Assembly: GCA_018224415.1 (NCBI GenBank)
Contig: JAGTUZ010000139.1
Span: 1-14,221 of the forward strand
DNA length: 14,221 nt
Origin: Bacteroidota bacterium
Lineage (GTDB): Bacteria > Bacteroidota > Ignavibacteria > SZUA-365
Reading direction: 5' to 3'
Under the pieces are notes generated by a model, which was not told the origin of the DNA, ran no database searches, and saw only the letters and a list, made by a program, of their open reading frames with translations. The position numbers and the translations under genes are program-made. The number at the start of each line of letters is the position of its first letter. The first letter of the stretch is position 1. Positions 6,577-14,210 of the stretch are shown here, one piece after another.

Positions 6577-6607
6577 CTAATATACGAACAGATCGATAGA
6601 TGCAAAA
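6577..6607 (-). promoter_or_regulatory. Candidate promoter for the histone-like gene
   Basis: On the minus strand, TTTTG (6603-6607) and TATATTAG (6577-6584) are separated by 18 bases, resembling the Bacteroidota TTTG / TAnnTTTG pattern with a slightly short spacer and one mismatch. The leader would be about 50 nt. It contains two copies of atggacg (6533-6539 and 6544-6550) spaced 11 bp, one helical turn, which might be protein contacts or chance. Confidence 0.35.
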
Positions 6608-6678
6608 TGCGAGAATGCTCCCACGGCCGGATTTTTGTACTTTTCCATGTGAGACAGGAAGTCAAAAGTGGAGCATTC

Positions 6679-7404
6679 ATGAAATACGAACAGGAACGTC
6701 ATCTTGTGGTCACCTACCTCCGGCGTTTGCTCGCGGCGCGGCTGACAACGGGCTCCGGCGGAAACATCAGTGTCCGTATATCCGGGACGGCGTATTTCGC
6801 CATCAGTCCCACCGGCATTACCTACGATGTCATGACTCCGAAGGATGTCGTTGTTCTCGATGCCTCGGGCGCCGTTGTCGCTGGGAAGCGGATTCCTTCC
6901 TCCGAATGGCGTATGCATGCGGCCGCGTATGCCACGCGTCCCGACGCCGGCGCGGTGGTGCACACGCATTCGGTGTTTGCCACGACCTTCGCCTGCCTGC
7001 GGGAGGAGATTCCCGCCGTGCACTATCTCGTCGGCTTCGCCGGCAAACGCGTGCCGGTCGCGCCGTATGCGACCTACGGCAGCGTGGAACTGTCCTCGCA
7101 CGCTGCCGCGGCGCTGGCCGGTGGCGTCAACGCCGTGCTGCTCGCGAACCACGGACTGCTTGCGGTCGGCATGGATCTTAATGCGGCCTTCGGCGTGGCC
7201 GAGGAAATCGAGCTCGTCGCCCGCATCGCCTGGCAGGCGCGGGCGATCGGCGAGCCGGTTGTTCTGCCCGACGACGAAATGGATGTCATCATCGAGAAAT
7301 TCCGCGGCTATGGAAAACAGGAAACGTCGGGCGCAGCGTCGCCGATGGTCGTGTCGTCTCAGGAAGCAGCGGAAACTCCTGATGCCGCGGAAGGGACGGC
7401 CTGA
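6679..7404 (+). CDS. Class II aldolase/adducin family protein (fuculose-phosphate aldolase-like)
   Basis: A 241-residue zinc-dependent aldolase-fold enzyme. The start at 6679 is preceded by GTGGAG (6668-6673) at a 5-nt spacing; the open frame further upstream is not supported. Phosphate-binding GSGGNIS (25-31) and SPTG (43-46) are present. The catalytic Glu76 lies in PSSEWRMH, and the zinc ligands are His95 and His97 in VHTHS and His158 in LANHG. Family members cleave sugar phosphates (L-fuculose-1-P, L-rhamnulose-1-P) or act as epimerases or dehydratases; the set of residues fits an aldolase, but the substrate is undetermined. About 30 C-terminal residues form a low-complexity Ala/Ser/Glu tail not expected in E. 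coli FucA. Its stop codon directly abuts the start of ygiQ, so the two are probably translated together. Confidence 0.88.
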   Translation: MKYEQERHLVVTYLRRLLAARLTTGSGGNISVRISGTAYFAISPTGITYDVMTPKDVVVLDASGAVVAGKRIPSSEWRMHAAAYATRPDAGAVVHTHSVFATTFACLREEIPAVHYLVGFAGKRVPVAPYATYGSVELSSHAAAALAGGVNAVLLANHGLLAVGMDLNAAFGVAEEIELVARIAWQARAIGEPVVLPDDEMDVIIEKFRGYGKQETSGAASPMVVSSQEAAETPDAAEGTA

Positions 7405-9135
7405 GTGACGGCATATCTCCCGACCACTCGATCCGAAATGCGTGCACGCGGGTGGGAAACGCTTGATGTCATCCTCATCAGCGGCGACGCTTACATCGAT
7501 GCACCGCAGATCGGCACGGCCATCATCGGACGGGTGCTTGAGCAGGCAGGCTACCGGGTCGGCGTGATCGCGCAGCCGGACACGGAATCCCCGGCCGATA
7601 TCACGCGGCTCGGCGAGCCCGCGCTGTTCTGGGGTGTCACCGCAGGGAGCGTCGATTCCATGGTCGCCAATTACACCGCGCTGAAGAAGCGACGTCGAAG
7701 CGACGACTACACGCCGGGAGGGGAGAACACCCGGCGGCCGGACCGCGCCTCCATCGTCTTCAGCAACCTGATCCGCAGGCATTTCAAACCGACCGTGCCC
7801 ATCTTGCTCGGGGGACTCGAGGCCAGCCTGCGCCGCGTCGCGCATTACGACTACTGGAGCGACAGCGTGCGCCGCTCGCTGCTGTTCGACGCGAAAGCCG
7901 ATCTTCTCGTGTATGGCATGGGTGAACGCACCGTTCTGGAAATCGCGCACCGACTGCGGGAGGGATCGACAGTTTACGGCATCCGCGGCACCTGCGAGAT
8001 AGCGAAGGAGGCCCCCGTGGGGTATCTCGTTCTTCCGTCATACGAGGAAGCGCGTTCCGATCCGGAGGCGTTCATCCGCATGTACAAGGGCTTCTATGAC
8101 AACACCGATCCCGTGACGGCGAAGGGACTCGCCCAGCGTCACGGCGATCGCTGGCTCGTGCAGCATCCACCTCCGGCCTACGAGACGCAGGACGAACTCG
8201 ACTCCTGGTCGGCACTGCCGTTCGCGCGGGACGCGCATCCTTCCTACCGGGGAAAGGGGAAGCTCGTCGCGCTCGACACCATCCGCTTCTCCCTGCAGAC
8301 GCATCGCGGCTGTTATGGCGAGTGCAATTTCTGCGCGATCGCGGTGCATGAAGGACGCCGAGTTCGATGGCGCAGCGAGCGTTCGGTGCTCGACGAGGCG
8401 GCGGGTCTGACGAAACACTCTGCGTTTCGCGGCGTGATTCCCGATGTGGGAGGACCCACCGCCAACATGTATGGCTTCGAATGCACGAAGAAAATCGAGA
8501 AAGGCGCGTGCACCGAAAAACGATGTTTGTATCCGGATCTCTGCACGCAGCTTCCCGTCGACCACTCCCGTTACACGCGCCTGCTCGGGAAGCTGCGGCG
8601 CATCGAGGGCGTGCGGCATGTGTTTGTCGCCAGCGGCATCCGGCATGACATGGTGCAACGCGACGAGCGCTGCGGCATGGCCTTCATGGACGAACTCGTC
8701 CGCCATCACGTCTCCGGTCAGCTCAAGCTCGCACCGGAACACAGCGCGGACGATGTGCTGGCATTGATGGGCAAAGGAGGGACCGAGGACCTGCTCGATT
8801 TCCGTGAACGCTTCTTCGCCATTTCTCGCGAGACCGGGAAGAAACAGTTCCTCACGTATTATTTCATCGCTGCCTATCCCGGCAGTGAGGAGCGGCACAT
8901 GCACGCCCTCCGGGAATTCGCTTCCCGCCGGCTGGACATCCATCCCGAACAGGTGCAGATCTTTACGCCCACGCCCGGTACCTGGGCCAGCGTCATGTAC
9001 CACACCGGACGCAACCCCTTCACCGGCGAGCCGCTGGCCGTCGCGCGTGACCTTGCCGACAAGCAGCGGCAGAAAGACACGCTTGTTCCACGTGTTCCTT
9101 CGCAGCATTCTCGCGAACGTCGCAGGAAGCGGTAA
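7405..9135 (+). CDS. ygiQ: YgiQ family radical SAM protein
   Basis: A 576-residue protein. The GTG at 7405 directly follows the aldolase TGA (TGAGTG), and AAGGGA lies upstream at 7391-7396. The predicted start MTAYLPTTRSEMRARGWETLDV matches the conserved family N-terminus, which supports it over the ATG at 7438. The N-terminal domain (~1-290) includes LISGDAYIDAP and LGGLEASLRR. The radical SAM [4Fe-4S] motif is CYGECNFC, a CX3CX2C with Cys303, Cys307 and Cys310. A further Cys-containing segment (TEKRCLYPDLC) and the SGQLKLAPEH region are typical of YgiQ. It is shorter than E. coli YgiQ at its C-terminus and ends in a basic tail. The reaction is not established for the family. The stop codon is also the first unit of the heptamer array. 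Confidence 0.95.
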   Translation: MTAYLPTTRSEMRARGWETLDVILISGDAYIDAPQIGTAIIGRVLEQAGYRVGVIAQPDTESPADITRLGEPALFWGVTAGSVDSMVANYTALKKRRRSDDYTPGGENTRRPDRASIVFSNLIRRHFKPTVPILLGGLEASLRRVAHYDYWSDSVRRSLLFDAKADLLVYGMGERTVLEIAHRLREGSTVYGIRGTCEIAKEAPVGYLVLPSYEEARSDPEAFIRMYKGFYDNTDPVTAKGLAQRHGDRWLVQHPPPAYETQDELDSWSALPFARDAHPSYRGKGKLVALDTIRFSLQTHRGCYGECNFCAIAVHEGRRVRWRSERSVLDEAAGLTKHSAFRGVIPDVGGPTANMYGFECTKKIEKGACTEKRCLYPDLCTQLPVDHSRYTRLLGKLRRIEGVRHVFVASGIRHDMVQRDERCGMAFMDELVRHHVSGQLKLAPEHSADDVLALMGKGGTEDLLDFRERFFAISRETGKKQFLTYYFIAAYPGSEERHMHALREFASRRLDIHPEQVQIFTPTPGTWASVMYHTGRNPFTGEPLAVARDLADKQRQKDTLVPRVPSQHSRERRRKR

Positions 9136-9230
9136 GCCATACGCCGTACGCTATACGCCGTACGCCGTACGCCGTACGCCGTACGCCTTACACCGTAAAG
9201 CGTACAGCGTAAAGCGTACACCGTACCGCG
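9133..9230. repeat. Fourteen tandem 7-bp units (TACGCCG and variants)
   Basis: From the ygiQ stop codon onward the sequence is an unbroken series of heptamers. The first is taagcca, which contains the TAA stop. The next seven are mostly TACGCCG (9140-9188). The last six vary: tacaccg, taaagcg, tacagcg, taaagcg, tacaccg, taccgcg (9189-9230). Each junction of perfect units makes the 6-bp palindrome CGTACG. Because 7 is not a multiple of 3, any frame through it repeats every seven residues. That explains why a reading frame appears to run through it into the peptidase gene; that extension is not coding. It lies between ygiQ and the promoter-like site of the M16 gene. Confidence 0.85.
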
Positions 9231-9237
9231 TCCTGCA

Positions 9238-9268
9238 TTTCAATTCCCCCCGAATACCCGTATCTTTA
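9238..9268 (+). promoter_or_regulatory. Candidate promoter for the M16 peptidase gene
   Basis: TTTC (9238-9241), then 19 bases, then TATCTTTA (9261-9268) resembles the Bacteroidota TTTG / TAnnTTTG promoter with one mismatch in each element. A transcript starting near 9275 would have a leader of about 55 nt. The heptamer array ends eight bases upstream of the -33 element, so repeat length could affect the promoter surroundings. Confidence 0.4.
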
Positions 9269-9328
9269 AGGATAATGTCCCGTATACCGGGGAGTGCTGT
9301 TTTCCCGAACACATATTGGAGTACTTCG

Positions 9329-12184
9329 ATGAGATTATCATCACGCATGGGTATGCTCGTGCTGCTGTTGATGTGCGCGCTTCCGGCGATGCTCTCGGCA
9401 CAGGAAAAAGAGATCGACGCGTCCTCGCTCGGACTGGGCAGCGCGTTGCCGCTCAATCCGGCGGTCCGCATGGGCAAGCTGGATAACGGCATGGTGTATT
9501 ACATCATGCAGAACAAGAAGCCGGAGAACCGCGCCGCGCTGCGCCTGGCGGTGAACGCCGGTTCCGTGCTCGAGACCGACGAACAGCAGGGGCTGGCGCA
9601 CTTCGTCGAGCACATGTGCTTCAATGGCACGGAGAATTTCGAGAAGAACGAACTCATCAAGTATCTCGAATCACTCGGCATCCGCTTCGGTGCCGACCTC
9701 AACGCCTACACGAGTTTCGACGAGACCGTGTACATGCTGGAACTCCCGATGGATGACGAGGAGGCGGTGACCAAGGGCATGCAGGTGCTGGTCGACTGGG
9801 CGAGCGCCGTGAGTTTCGACGGCGAGGAAATCGACAAGGAGCGCGGCGTGATCATCGAGGAATGGCGCTCGCGCAACGGCGCCGGCGCACGCCTGCGCGA
9901 CAAGCAGTTTCCGATTCTGCTCAATAACTCGAAGTACGCCGAACGCCTTCCGATCGGAAAGGTCGATATTCTCAAGACATTCGAACATGAAACAATCCGG
10001 GCATTCTACCGCGAATGGTACCGTCCCGACCTGATGGCCATCGCGGCCGTGGGCGATTTCGACATGGACAAAATGGAAGCCAAGATCCGCGAGATGTTCG
10101 GTTCCATTCCCAAACGCGACACGCCGGTGCAGCGTCCGACCTACGAAGTGCCCGATCATGACGAACTGCTGTTCGCCATCGCCACCGACAAGGAAGCCAC
10201 CGGGACCTCGCTGTCGCTGTATCACAAGATGAAGCCGACGGTGGATCGCAAGGTGATGGAATATCGCAAATCCATGATGGAGCAGCTTTACAGCACGATG
10301 CTCAACGACCGCTACGACGAACTGACGCAGAAGAAAAACCCGCCGTTTATCGGAGCCTATTCCGGCAAGGGCGGTTTCGTGCGCGCGAAAGACGTGTACG
10401 TGCTCGGCATGCAGACAAAGGATGACGGGGTCCTTCGGGGCTTCGAGGCCCTGCTCGTCGAATCGAAGCGGGTGAAGGATCATGGTTTCACCGCATCGGA
10501 ACTCGAACGCGCGAAGACCAACGTGCTCAGCCGCATGGAACAGTCCTACAACGAGCGGGAGAAAACCCCGTCCGACAGGCATGCATCGGAATTCGTTCGC
10601 AACTTTCTGACCGAGGAACCCATTCCGGGCATCGAGATCGAGTACGAACTCTACAAGAAGTATCTCCCTACCATCTCCATTCGTGAGATCAACAAGCTGA
10701 CCGCGGACTTCATGAGCGAGAAGAACCGTGTTGTCACCCTCAGCATGCCGGAGAAGGACGGCCTTGCGGTTCCGACCGAGGCCAAGCTCCGGGCGGTGAT
10801 GGACAAAGTGGACGGCATGACGCTCGAGGCGTATGTCGACGAGGTTGCCAACAAGCCGCTGGCGCAGATTCCCGCGTCGAAGGTCGCCATCGAAACCGAA
10901 AATATCATCGGCGGTCTGGATGTCATCGACTGGAAGCTTTCCAACGGCATCCGTGTGCTGCTGAAGACCACGGATTTCAAAGCCGATGAAGTGCGCTTCG
11001 CGGCGGTGAGTCCGGGCGGAAACGGGACCGTATCCGACGCCGACATCGCCTCCGGAGCCATGGCCGCGACCATCATCGATCTTGGCGGCGCAGGAGAGTT
11101 CGATGCCGTTCAACTCAAGAAGCAGCTGGCCGGCAAGGTCCTGAATGTGAGCCCGTTCATCGGAGGTGAATACGAAGGATTCAGCGGCAGTGCCGCTCCG
11201 AAGGACCTCGAGACAGCGATGCAGCTGGTATATCTGTACTTCACCAATCCACGCAAGGACACCACGGCGTTCGAAGCCTTCAAGACGCGCATGTCGGCCA
11301 TGTTCGAGAACTTCGGCAACATGCCCGAGCGCGTGTTTTCCGACACTCTGCAGGTGACACTTGCGAATTACCATCCGCGCGTGCGCCCGGTGACCAAGGA
11401 ATGGCTGGAATCCGTCGACCTGGAAAAGGCATTCGACATCTACTCCGATCGTTTTGCCGATGCAGGCGACTTCACGTTCATCTTCGTGGGCAACATCACC
11501 GCCGAGCAGCTGCGTCCTCTCGTCGAGAAGTATCTCGGAGCACTGCCCGTGAAGGGTCGCAAGGAAACCTGGACCGATCCCGGCGTGCGTCCCCCGAAAG
11601 GCGTCGTCAAAAAGGAAGTCTACAAGGGCGTCGACGACAAGTCCATGGTTGCGGTGGTGTTCCACGGCGATTTTGACTGGACCTACGACAACCGCTACAT
11701 CCTCTCCTCGTTGCGCGAACTTCTCAACATCAAGCTCCGCGAGGCGATTCGCGAGGATGCCGGCGGTACATACGGAGTGGGAGTGCGCGCCAGCTCCGAC
11801 CGCTATCCGGTATCGGATTACACGCTCTACGTGACCTTCGGCACAGATCCCGCGCGCGTCGAGGAACTCAGGGGTACGTTGTTCGAGGTGCTCGAGGACA
11901 CGAAGAAAAACCTTTCGACAGAAGAAAACCTGCAGAAAATCAAGGAAATCCAGCGTCGTGAGCGCGAGACCAGCATGAAGGAAAACGGATTCTGGCTCGG
12001 ACGCATGCAGGCCTCCCTCACCAACAACGACCCGCTCGACGAGTGGCTCGACTACCAGTCGAAGATCGACGGCCTGACGCTCGAGGCGCTTCGCGCGGCC
12101 GCGCAGCAGTACATCGACTTCGACAACTATGTGCAGGTCGTGCTGTACCCTGATAAAGAGACCGACTCCGCCGAAGGAAAATAG
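9329..12184 (+). CDS. Exported M16 zinc metallopeptidase (insulinase/pitrilysin family)
   Basis: A 951-residue peptidase. The ATG at 9329 is chosen because GGAG (9318-9321) precedes it by seven bases and it begins a signal peptide: MRLSSRMGMLV, hydrophobic residues 9-22, likely cut after LSA (24). The open frame upstream of this start runs through repeats and is not coding. The first M16 domain has the inverted zinc motif HFVEH (His91, Glu94, His95) and the distal Glu in RGVIIEEWRSRNG (Glu177 or Glu178). TSFDETVYMLELP is also conserved. The second half (from about residue 520) is the inactive M16C-type partner domain with a Gly-rich segment and GGTYGVGVRASS near the end. Together they form the clam-shell chamber that degrades short peptides, here probably in the periplasm. 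Size is like pitrilysin/PqqL. It is likely monocistronic, with a terminator-like hairpin downstream. Confidence 0.95.
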   Translation: MRLSSRMGMLVLLLMCALPAMLSAQEKEIDASSLGLGSALPLNPAVRMGKLDNGMVYYIMQNKKPENRAALRLAVNAGSVLETDEQQGLAHFVEHMCFNGTENFEKNELIKYLESLGIRFGADLNAYTSFDETVYMLELPMDDEEAVTKGMQVLVDWASAVSFDGEEIDKERGVIIEEWRSRNGAGARLRDKQFPILLNNSKYAERLPIGKVDILKTFEHETIRAFYREWYRPDLMAIAAVGDFDMDKMEAKIREMFGSIPKRDTPVQRPTYEVPDHDELLFAIATDKEATGTSLSLYHKMKPTVDRKVMEYRKSMMEQLYSTMLNDRYDELTQKKNPPFIGAYSGKGGFVRAKDVYVLGMQTKDDGVLRGFEALLVESKRVKDHGFTASELERAKTNVLSRMEQSYNEREKTPSDRHASEFVRNFLTEEPIPGIEIEYELYKKYLPTISIREINKLTADFMSEKNRVVTLSMPEKDGLAVPTEAKLRAVMDKVDGMTLEAYVDEVANKPLAQIPASKVAIETENIIGGLDVIDWKLSNGIRVLLKTTDFKADEVRFAAVSPGGNGTVSDADIASGAMAATIIDLGGAGEFDAVQLKKQLAGKVLNVSPFIGGEYEGFSGSAAPKDLETAMQLVYLYFTNPRKDTTAFEAFKTRMSAMFENFGNMPERVFSDTLQVTLANYHPRVRPVTKEWLESVDLEKAFDIYSDRFADAGDFTFIFVGNITAEQLRPLVEKYLGALPVKGRKETWTDPGVRPPKGVVKKEVYKGVDDKSMVAVVFHGDFDWTYDNRYILSSLRELLNIKLREAIREDAGGTYGVGVRASSDRYPVSDYTLYVTFGTDPARVEELRGTLFEVLEDTKKNLSTEENLQKIKEIQRRERETSMKENGFWLGRMQASLTNNDPLDEWLDYQSKIDGLTLEALRAAAQQYIDFDNYVQVVLYPDKETDSAEGK

Positions 12185-12199
12185 GCAAAGTCAGGGCAA

Positions 12200-12311
12200 C
12201 GCGGATTCCCGCAGATGAAACAGGTCAACGCGGATGGCTTTTATCATGAAGGTCATCCGCGTTGTTCCATTGTATCTGCGGGAATCCGCGCTCTTTCTTT
12301 TTTCTTCTTCG
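12200..12311 (+). terminator. 91-nt two-tier hairpin with T-rich tail, probable terminator
   Basis: Outer arms 12200-12216 and 12274-12290 pair perfectly over 17 bp (cgcggattcccgcagat). After a symmetric 9x9 partly paired section, inner arms 12226-12236 and 12254-12264 pair over 11 bp (caacgcggatg). In plus-strand RNA, pairing continues with G-U pairs to a 3-nt loop at 12244-12246. A pyrimidine-rich run with six consecutive T follows (12291-12311). It begins 16 bases after the M16 stop, so it probably terminates that transcript, though it is far longer than a normal terminator. The word caacgcggat occurs twice in the left arm (12197-12206 and 12226-12235), suggesting a mobile or duplicated palindrome. 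Confidence 0.6.
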
Positions 12312-12363
12312 AGCCGTAATTTCCGGCATTCGGACAGTGCTCTCCACCATGCCGGGATGAAAT

Positions 12364-12900
12364 ATGACCGCAGCCCACGCACGCACACCCGCCGTTGTTG
12401 TCCTTTCCCACACGCCATCACCGCTTGGCAATCTGCACATCGCCACGTTCGATGGAGCGGTGTGTTACGTCGGCTTTGAATACAAGGGGTATCGCGAGCA
12501 GCTGTATGCCTGGCTCGCGCGCTACTTGAAGGTGTTCGACATCAAGACCGAACGCGGAGAGCATGCCACCGTCCATGCACAGTTCGAGAAATACTTCGAC
12601 GGACGTCTGAAAAAATTCCGTGTAAAGACCCATCTGTTCGGCACCGATTTTCAGTTACAGGCATGGACCGCGTTGCGTGCCATACCCTACGGTGCCACCG
12701 TTTCCTACCGCCAGATCGCCGAGGCCATCGGGAATCCCGATGCCTCGCGCGCCATCGGCGGAGCGATCGGAAAGAATCCCATTTCCATCATCATACCCTG
12801 CCACCGCGTCATCGGCGAGGACGGCTCCCTGACCGGCTTCGCCGGCGGCATCGACCGCAAGAAAAAACTCCTGCAATTGGAAGGGGCGATCCTCGTGTAA
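12364..12900 (+). CDS. ogt: Methylated-DNA--protein-cysteine S-methyltransferase (Ogt/AGT)
   Basis: A 178-residue suicide DNA repair protein that transfers alkyl groups from O6-alkylguanine or O4-alkylthymine to its own cysteine. The N-terminal domain (~1-90) is poorly conserved, as usual. The C-terminal domain has FQLQAWTALRAIPYGATVSY, a helix-turn-helix with SRAIGGAIGKNP carrying the base-flipping Arg129, the acceptor motif PCHRV with Cys146, and GSLTGFAGGIDRKKKLL with Glu173 nearby. Length is close to E. coli Ogt, and no Ada-type N-terminal regulatory domain is present. The ATG at 12364 is preceded by only a weak GGGATG. It follows the long hairpin, so it should have its own promoter, which I could not identify. 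It ends seven bases from the convergent arfB gene. Confidence 0.95.
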   Translation: MTAAHARTPAVVVLSHTPSPLGNLHIATFDGAVCYVGFEYKGYREQLYAWLARYLKVFDIKTERGEHATVHAQFEKYFDGRLKKFRVKTHLFGTDFQLQAWTALRAIPYGATVSYRQIAEAIGNPDASRAIGGAIGKNPISIIIPCHRVIGEDGSLTGFAGGIDRKKKLLQLEGAILV

Positions 12901-12907
12901 CCCGCGT

Positions 12908-13321
12908 TCATCCGCGTTCCCTTCGTTCGCGTTTGCGTTCGCCGCGCTTTCGTTTATCCTCGAGGCGTTTCAGGCGCGATGCGGCGGTGGGTCTGGTGGG
13001 CTTGCGGGGGCGGGGTGGGGTGGCGGCGCGGTGGATGAGTTTGGCGAGCCGCTCGCGTGCGTCCTGCCGGTTGCGCTCGCGGGTGCGGTGGCGGCGTGCT
13101 TCGATGATCAGGATGCCATCATCCGTTATTCGAGCCGCTGCCTGCCGCAACAGTCGGCTGCGCACCTGGTCAGGCAGGGAAGGGGAGCGTGAAACGTCGA
13201 AGCGCAGCTGCACTGCTGTGGCGACCTTGTTCACATTTTGTCCCCCGGGACCAGACGAGCGGACGAATGCTTCTTCGAGTTCGCTCTCGGGGATCTGGAT
13301 TTCTCTACTCACAACGATCAT
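12908..13321 (-). CDS. arfB: Alternative ribosome-rescue peptidyl-tRNA hydrolase ArfB
   Basis: A 137-residue protein from the ATG at 13319-13321. That start has GAGG five bases upstream; the adjacent ATG at 13322-13324 is possible. A longer start at 13360 would overlap the upstream gene and lacks support. The catalytic loop SSGPGGQNVNKVA carries the GGQ motif (26-28) that hydrolyses peptidyl-tRNA in stalled ribosomes. The C-terminal ~35 residues are Arg/Lys-rich (SRLKRLEDKRKRGERKRERR); in ArfB this tail enters the empty mRNA channel. This and the short length separate it from release factors RF1/RF2, which also have GGQ. It begins seven bases after the patatin gene stop, so the two are co-transcribed. 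Its stop codon lies within a copy of the word aacgcggatg. Confidence 0.93.
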   Translation of the reverse strand: MIVVSREIQIPESELEEAFVRSSGPGGQNVNKVATAVQLRFDVSRSPSLPDQVRSRLLRQAAARITDDGILIIEARRHRTRERNRQDARERLAKLIHRAATPPRPRKPTRPTAASRLKRLEDKRKRGERKRERRERG

Positions 13322-13328
13322 CATTCCC

Positions 13329-14210
13329 TCAACGGTCCAGCGTTTTCCGCGCTGCGTCATATCCCAGTGCGATCAATTCCGCCGCGCGGTCGTAGTCGAT
13401 CGTGCGACAGGCATTGCGGGGAATTTCGACGAGGATGTCGGGAGGAAAGGCGGCGAGCTTGTGCCGTGCGATGGTGTTCTGCATGGCCTCGAAGGACTGC
13501 ATCGCCACCTCGTACGTCCCCCAGTCGCGGCTCTCGTCTTGCGGCACCGAAGTGGAAAAGAATCGGTGCATGAACGACCGGATTTTATCCTGCACCTCGA
13601 GAAGTGCTGGCGGAAGCTTGGATGGCACAGAGGAACGTGACTCGGACTCGGGCTCGGGATGGGTCGCCTGACCTCCGCAGTACACCGCGACCGTCAGGTC
13701 CGCGCTGCTGTCGGCGAGCGCGGTGACGGGCACAGGATTGAGCACACCACCATCAATATAATCGACGCCGTCGAGTGTGCAGGGGGTGAACAGCAGGGGA
13801 ACGGACATCGACGCACGGATGGCGTCGAACAGGCGTCCCGAAGTGAATACCACTTCGCGCTGGCGGACGAGATCCGTCGCGACAGCGGTGAACCGGATCG
13901 GAAGAACCTCTATATGCACGTCGCCGACGAGGTCCACAAGTGCGTTGATGATGCGATCGCCTTTCACCAGTCCGCCCTTTCCCCAGGCCACGTCGAGATA
14001 GGTCACGATGTCCACGCGGGAGATGGCCCGCACCCATTCCTCGAATTCGTCAAGCTTCCCCGCGGCGTGGATGCCGCCGATCAACGCACCGATCGACGAA
14101 CCGGCAATGCAACGTATCCCGTACCCGCGTTCCTCGAGAAGACGGATAACGCCGATATGTGCAAGTCCGCGCGCCCCACCACTGCCGAGCACGAGCGCGA
14201 TGCTCTCCAC
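13329..14210 (-). CDS. Patatin-like phospholipase (RssA-like)
   Basis: A 293-residue serine lipid hydrolase using a Ser-Asp dyad. The oxyanion loop is GSGGARGLAHIG (9-20), the nucleophile is Ser39 in GSSIG, and the catalytic Asp153 is in DYIDGGVLNP. All are intact, so activity is expected. It has no signal peptide, making a cytosolic or membrane-associated esterase/phospholipase likely; the physiological lipid is unknown. The start is the GTG at 14208-14210, with GGAG seven bases upstream at the window edge (14218-14221). A longer form beginning outside the window cannot be excluded. Residues ~185-210 form a Pro/Ser/Glu-rich linker before a helical C-terminal part. It is the first visible gene of a minus-strand unit with arfB. 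Confidence 0.92.
   Translation of the reverse strand: MESIALVLGSGGARGLAHIGVIRLLEERGYGIRCIAGSSIGALIGGIHAAGKLDEFEEWVRAISRVDIVTYLDVAWGKGGLVKGDRIINALVDLVGDVHIEVLPIRFTAVATDLVRQREVVFTSGRLFDAIRASMSVPLLFTPCTLDGVDYIDGGVLNPVPVTALADSSADLTVAVYCGGQATHPEPESESRSSVPSKLPPALLEVQDKIRSFMHRFFSTSVPQDESRDWGTYEVAMQSFEAMQNTIARHKLAAFPPDILVEIPRNACRTIDYDRAAELIALGYDAARKTLDR

Noticed and set aside
6577..7950. 457-residue minus-strand open frame across the aldolase and ygiQ
   Set aside because: It is antisense to two genes with intact conserved motifs and has no recognisable domain or ribosome site.
6679..9135. Aldolase plus radical SAM as a biosynthetic gene cluster
   Set aside because: No carrier protein, transporter, precursor peptide or tailoring enzyme is nearby, and YgiQ is a widespread chromosomal family.
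9133..9230. CRISPR-like repeat array
   Set aside because: Units are only 7 bp, contiguous and without unique spacers, and no cas genes are present.
8804..9328. N-terminal extension of the M16 peptidase reading through the heptamers
   Set aside because: This part overlaps ygiQ in another frame and the heptamer array; the ATG at 9329 has a ribosome site and begins a signal peptide.
9671..11665. 664-residue open frame antisense to the M16 gene
   Set aside because: His/Glu/Val-rich composition typical of the antisense of a GC-rich gene; the plus strand has a complete conserved enzyme.
13322..13360. Longer arfB start at 13360
   Set aside because: It would overlap the patatin gene by about 32 bases and has no ribosome site, whereas the ATG at 13319-13321 is preceded by GAGG.
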